Shown here in pieces: positions 62,901 through 64,000 of a stretch of 64,000 nt of DNA. The notes below the pieces were generated by a model. That model ran no database searches, had not been told where the DNA came from, and worked only from the letters and a program-made list of their open reading frames with translations. Made by a program: the position numbers and the translations under genes. Within the stretch, counting starts at the first letter, position 1; each line of letters starts with the position of its first letter. This stretch comes from CFX5 sp023384495 (GTDB taxonomy: Bacteria > Chloroflexota > Anaerolineae > Caldilineales > Caldilineaceae), in the NCBI GenBank assembly GCA_048499455.1, contig JASNZV010000007.1, positions 211,524 to 275,523 of the forward strand, read 5' to 3'.

Positions 62901-63983
62901 CCCGGCGCGTTCGCCGGTGGCCAGAATGCTCTCGACGTTATCGAGCACCAACAGGCAGCGCTGGCGCCACAGATAGCCCAGCAACAGCTCCAACTGCTGG
63001 TCGAGGCTGGCCGGCAACTGGCTCACCTGCTGCCCCGAGAGCGTCTGCACCCACTGGTGCAGCACCTCGCTCAACGGCGGGGCGTTGAGCAGCGAACTCC
63101 ACAGGATGTGGGCAAAGGGCCGCGCCGGCTGCAAAGGCGGCGCGGCCTCGTGGGTCGCCAGCAATTGAACCAGGCGAGCGGTCAAGACGCTCTTCCCCTG
63201 TCCCCCCATACCCAAGATGGCCACGAGACGGCAGTGTGGGTCCATGACCCATCCGGTGAGTTGAGCCAGCTCGGCCTGGCGCCCATAGAACGCCGCCACC
63301 CTGGGCACAAACGCCAACTCGTCGTTGGGGGCTGCAGCAACCGCCAGATGGTTCCCTTCTGCGGCGGGGGCCGCGCGCTCGCTGCCGGCCGGTGCGCCTG
63401 CCGCTGGGGAGGAGGGTAGACTGACTGTGCTGATGGTGAGCGGCGGCAGTGGGTGAGGGTGGTCTGCCACCCCCCTTGGGCTGACTATCTGCGCCATCTG
63501 CTGGCGCAGGTGCCAAAAGAAAGTGCGCTTTTGTTGCAGCCAGGCGCGAAAGGGGTCGCTCTGAACCTCGTCGAACTCTTCCAGAAATTCACCCTGATTC
63601 CGCCAGCTGCTCTCCACCGGCAGGGGCGCTGGTGTGCCCTCTGCGGCCGTCTGCGACCATTGGGCCAGGGCCACGGCATCACACCAAAAAGCGGAATGGT
63701 CGACCACAAACTGCACACTCTGGTAGTTGGTCTGCAACAACTCCAGCGGCCGGAAGAGCTGGCGCAGGTTCGAGAGGCTCACCCGCAGGTTGGCCTGGGC
63801 GGCGGCGGCGGTATAGCCCCCCCACAACAGTTTGGCCAACTGCTTGCGCCCCACCGGGCGATGATGTTCCACCACCAGGTAGGCCAGCAAGGCGCGCGCC
63901 TGAAGCGACCGAAATGCGCTGACCGGCTGACCATCAGCCAGCAGATAGAAGTGCCCAAAGAGGTGGAGGCGAAAACCAGACAT
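59946..63983 (-). CDS. SARP-type DNA-binding - NACHT/NB-ARC ATPase - WD40 protein
   Basis: The 1345-residue protein starts with a winged-helix domain of the SARP/OmpR type (FRLHLFGHFYLLADGQPVSAFRSLQARALLAYLVVEHHRPVGRKQLAKLLWG), partly followed by a BTAD-like helical region. A STAND ATPase occupies about residues 230-560: Walker A GMGGQGKS near residue 260, Walker B CLLVLDNVE, a SCLLLTSREEP sensor and a winged-helix part. The C-terminus (about 690-1320) has 14 WD40 repeats, enough for two seven-bladed propellers. STAND proteins are switches that oligomerise on a signal sensed by the repeats; here the output would be transcription. Two neighbouring blades are almost identical in DNA (60603-60687 and 60729-60813, 3 differences in 85). 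Confidence 0.93.
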   Translation of the reverse strand: MSGFRLHLFGHFYLLADGQPVSAFRSLQARALLAYLVVEHHRPVGRKQLAKLLWGGYTAAAAQANLRVSLSNLRQLFRPLELLQTNYQSVQFVVDHSAFWCDAVALAQWSQTAAEGTPAPLPVESSWRNQGEFLEEFDEVQSDPFRAWLQQKRTFFWHLRQQMAQIVSPRGVADHPHPLPPLTISTVSLPSSPAAGAPAGSERAAPAAEGNHLAVAAAPNDELAFVPRVAAFYGRQAELAQLTGWVMDPHCRLVAILGMGGQGKSVLTARLVQLLATHEAAPPLQPARPFAHILWSSLLNAPPLSEVLHQWVQTLSGQQVSQLPASLDQQLELLLGYLWRQRCLLVLDNVESILATGERAGQYRPGYEAYGQLLQRVGEFDHQSCLLLTSREEPYGWTRLALGATAIRSLRLGGLAGEAGQTLLHELGLSDEGAANAEIVRRYSGNPLALKLVAAVIQELFAGDVEQFLAQEALVFDDIRDILDQQFARLSPLEQSVLYWLAVDREPAPFDAVRANLVRSAPSRLVVEAMRSLQRRMLLEQYDDHYGLQNVILEYITDRLVAQIAQAIEESDSAPVSVLLESAVNSYALVKAQAKEYVRESQVRLLLRSVAEWLAARWSKGRIAGHCQQAIRRLQEEAPLTPGYIAANFLHLLLHLQVNLHGADFSRVAVWQAHLRGATTPGINFAGADLSNTVFSEPLGLIVSVAFSPDGALLAVGTRDGTIHFWRTADQQLWRVVRAHTGFVTSLAFRPDGRFLASASLDTTICLWSLTELDKHDQPYMVLRGHTAGIEAIAFSPDGALLASGGFDRSLWLWAVRPVEGSRLLHTFEGHPGEVLAVAFSPDGETLASAGFDGAVYLWEVQNPAESGQLRRRLQMPTHRTRAVAFSPDGQWLVSAGDDDGAVILWDWRRGVVHRRLDEHAGSILTVAFSPDGKRLASAGKDQMVRIWDVNSGQLRYTLPGHTYIIRSLAFSPDSKLIASGGSDQTVRIWDAERGQALYALQGQLESLTALALSPDGQTLTAVGYDQQVHLWSLRGATPSGPNRSLRGHSDRLNTTAFSPDGCLLASAGADKVIRLWDVASGEVRRLLVGHTTPVRTLVFSPDGCLLASAGADKVIHLWDVASGEVRWLLSGHTKNINDIAFSPDGAMLVSISYDRTVRFWDMTRNEPTESISRRKMTATETEIELLALAYSADGAWLAHTSLSRIYLWNLRTGGEPRILQAHSVCLTTLAFSPDSALLARGGDDRTICIWEVTSGRLQRTLYGHDTEVTDLVFSPDSAQLFSCGRDGNIHCWDPHTGACLNTLRPEGPYAGMNITGVTGITEAQKAALLALGAVDDMAYAKTAK
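60603..60813 (-). repeat. Recently duplicated WD40 blade
   Basis: 60603-60687 and 60729-60813 match at 82 of 85 bases with a period of 126 bp (42 residues, one WD40 blade). The other blades have diverged much further, so this is a recent in-frame duplication or conversion. Confidence 0.85.
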
Positions 63984-64000
63984 AGGACGGGATGTTCCTT

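Overview
The window is a GC-rich bacterial chromosome segment with densely packed genes on both strands. It has no rRNA or tRNA gene, no phage module and no CRISPR array that I can see. The gene types point to Chloroflexota, most likely the Caldilineae/Anaerolineae side: CHAT proteases, a SARP-NACHT-WD40 giant protein, a MalT-like LuxR regulator, many lone solute-binding lipoproteins, an actinobacterial-type xylose isomerase, HiPIP with diheme cytochrome c, Uma2 and Rpn-type nucleases, and many dispersed palindromes. This placement is inferred from gene content only.

Left part (1-16.7 kb): a CHAT-TM-SUMF1 protein cut by the window edge; a lipoprotein with two fused solute-binding domains followed by an MscS channel; xylose isomerase; an amidase/nucleoside hydrolase operon; and a tight minus-strand operon polX - SH3 lipoprotein - Rpn-type nuclease - ligA. 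A short XdhC-like protein and a Uma2 endonuclease follow.

Middle (16.9-31.4 kb): flavin amine oxidase, a hicAB toxin-antitoxin pair, and a minus-strand cluster of PspA, solute-binding protein, solute-binding/VWA fusion, coiled-coil membrane protein and a second solute-binding protein. This cluster looks like an uncharacterised cell-envelope module. Next are a TPR-fused RecQ with two HRDC domains, a FabF-type ketosynthase and a small membrane protein.

31.7-38.1 kb holds the most striking locus: an ECF sigma factor, a zinc-type (Hx3Cx2C) putative anti-sigma protein, a TPR-CHAT protease and a secreted subtilase, all in one direction. TPR-CHAT next to an ECF sigma factor resembles the regulatory half of type III-E Craspase, but there is no CRISPR here.

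Right part (38.3-64 kb): AraC/VOC pair, MalT-like regulator, an SgcJ-like gene remnant with an FAD monooxygenase, a beta-repeat protein, cytochrome c with HiPIP, an aminotransferase, a dipeptide-type ABC importer without ATPases, a threonine-rich membrane-anchored protein, a DMFase-like protein, a 2H phosphoesterase-like protein, a double-RCK potassium channel, a zinc alcohol dehydrogenase, a second nucleoside hydrolase and the 1345-residue SARP-NACHT-WD40 protein.

Spread through the intergenic gaps are several families of hairpin repeats: CCGGGAGGTG palindromes (three copies), a twin-hairpin element (two copies), a 45-nt repeat (two copies), a 231-bp fold-back, and a 122-bp MITE-like element with a 9-bp target duplication beside the potassium channel promoter.
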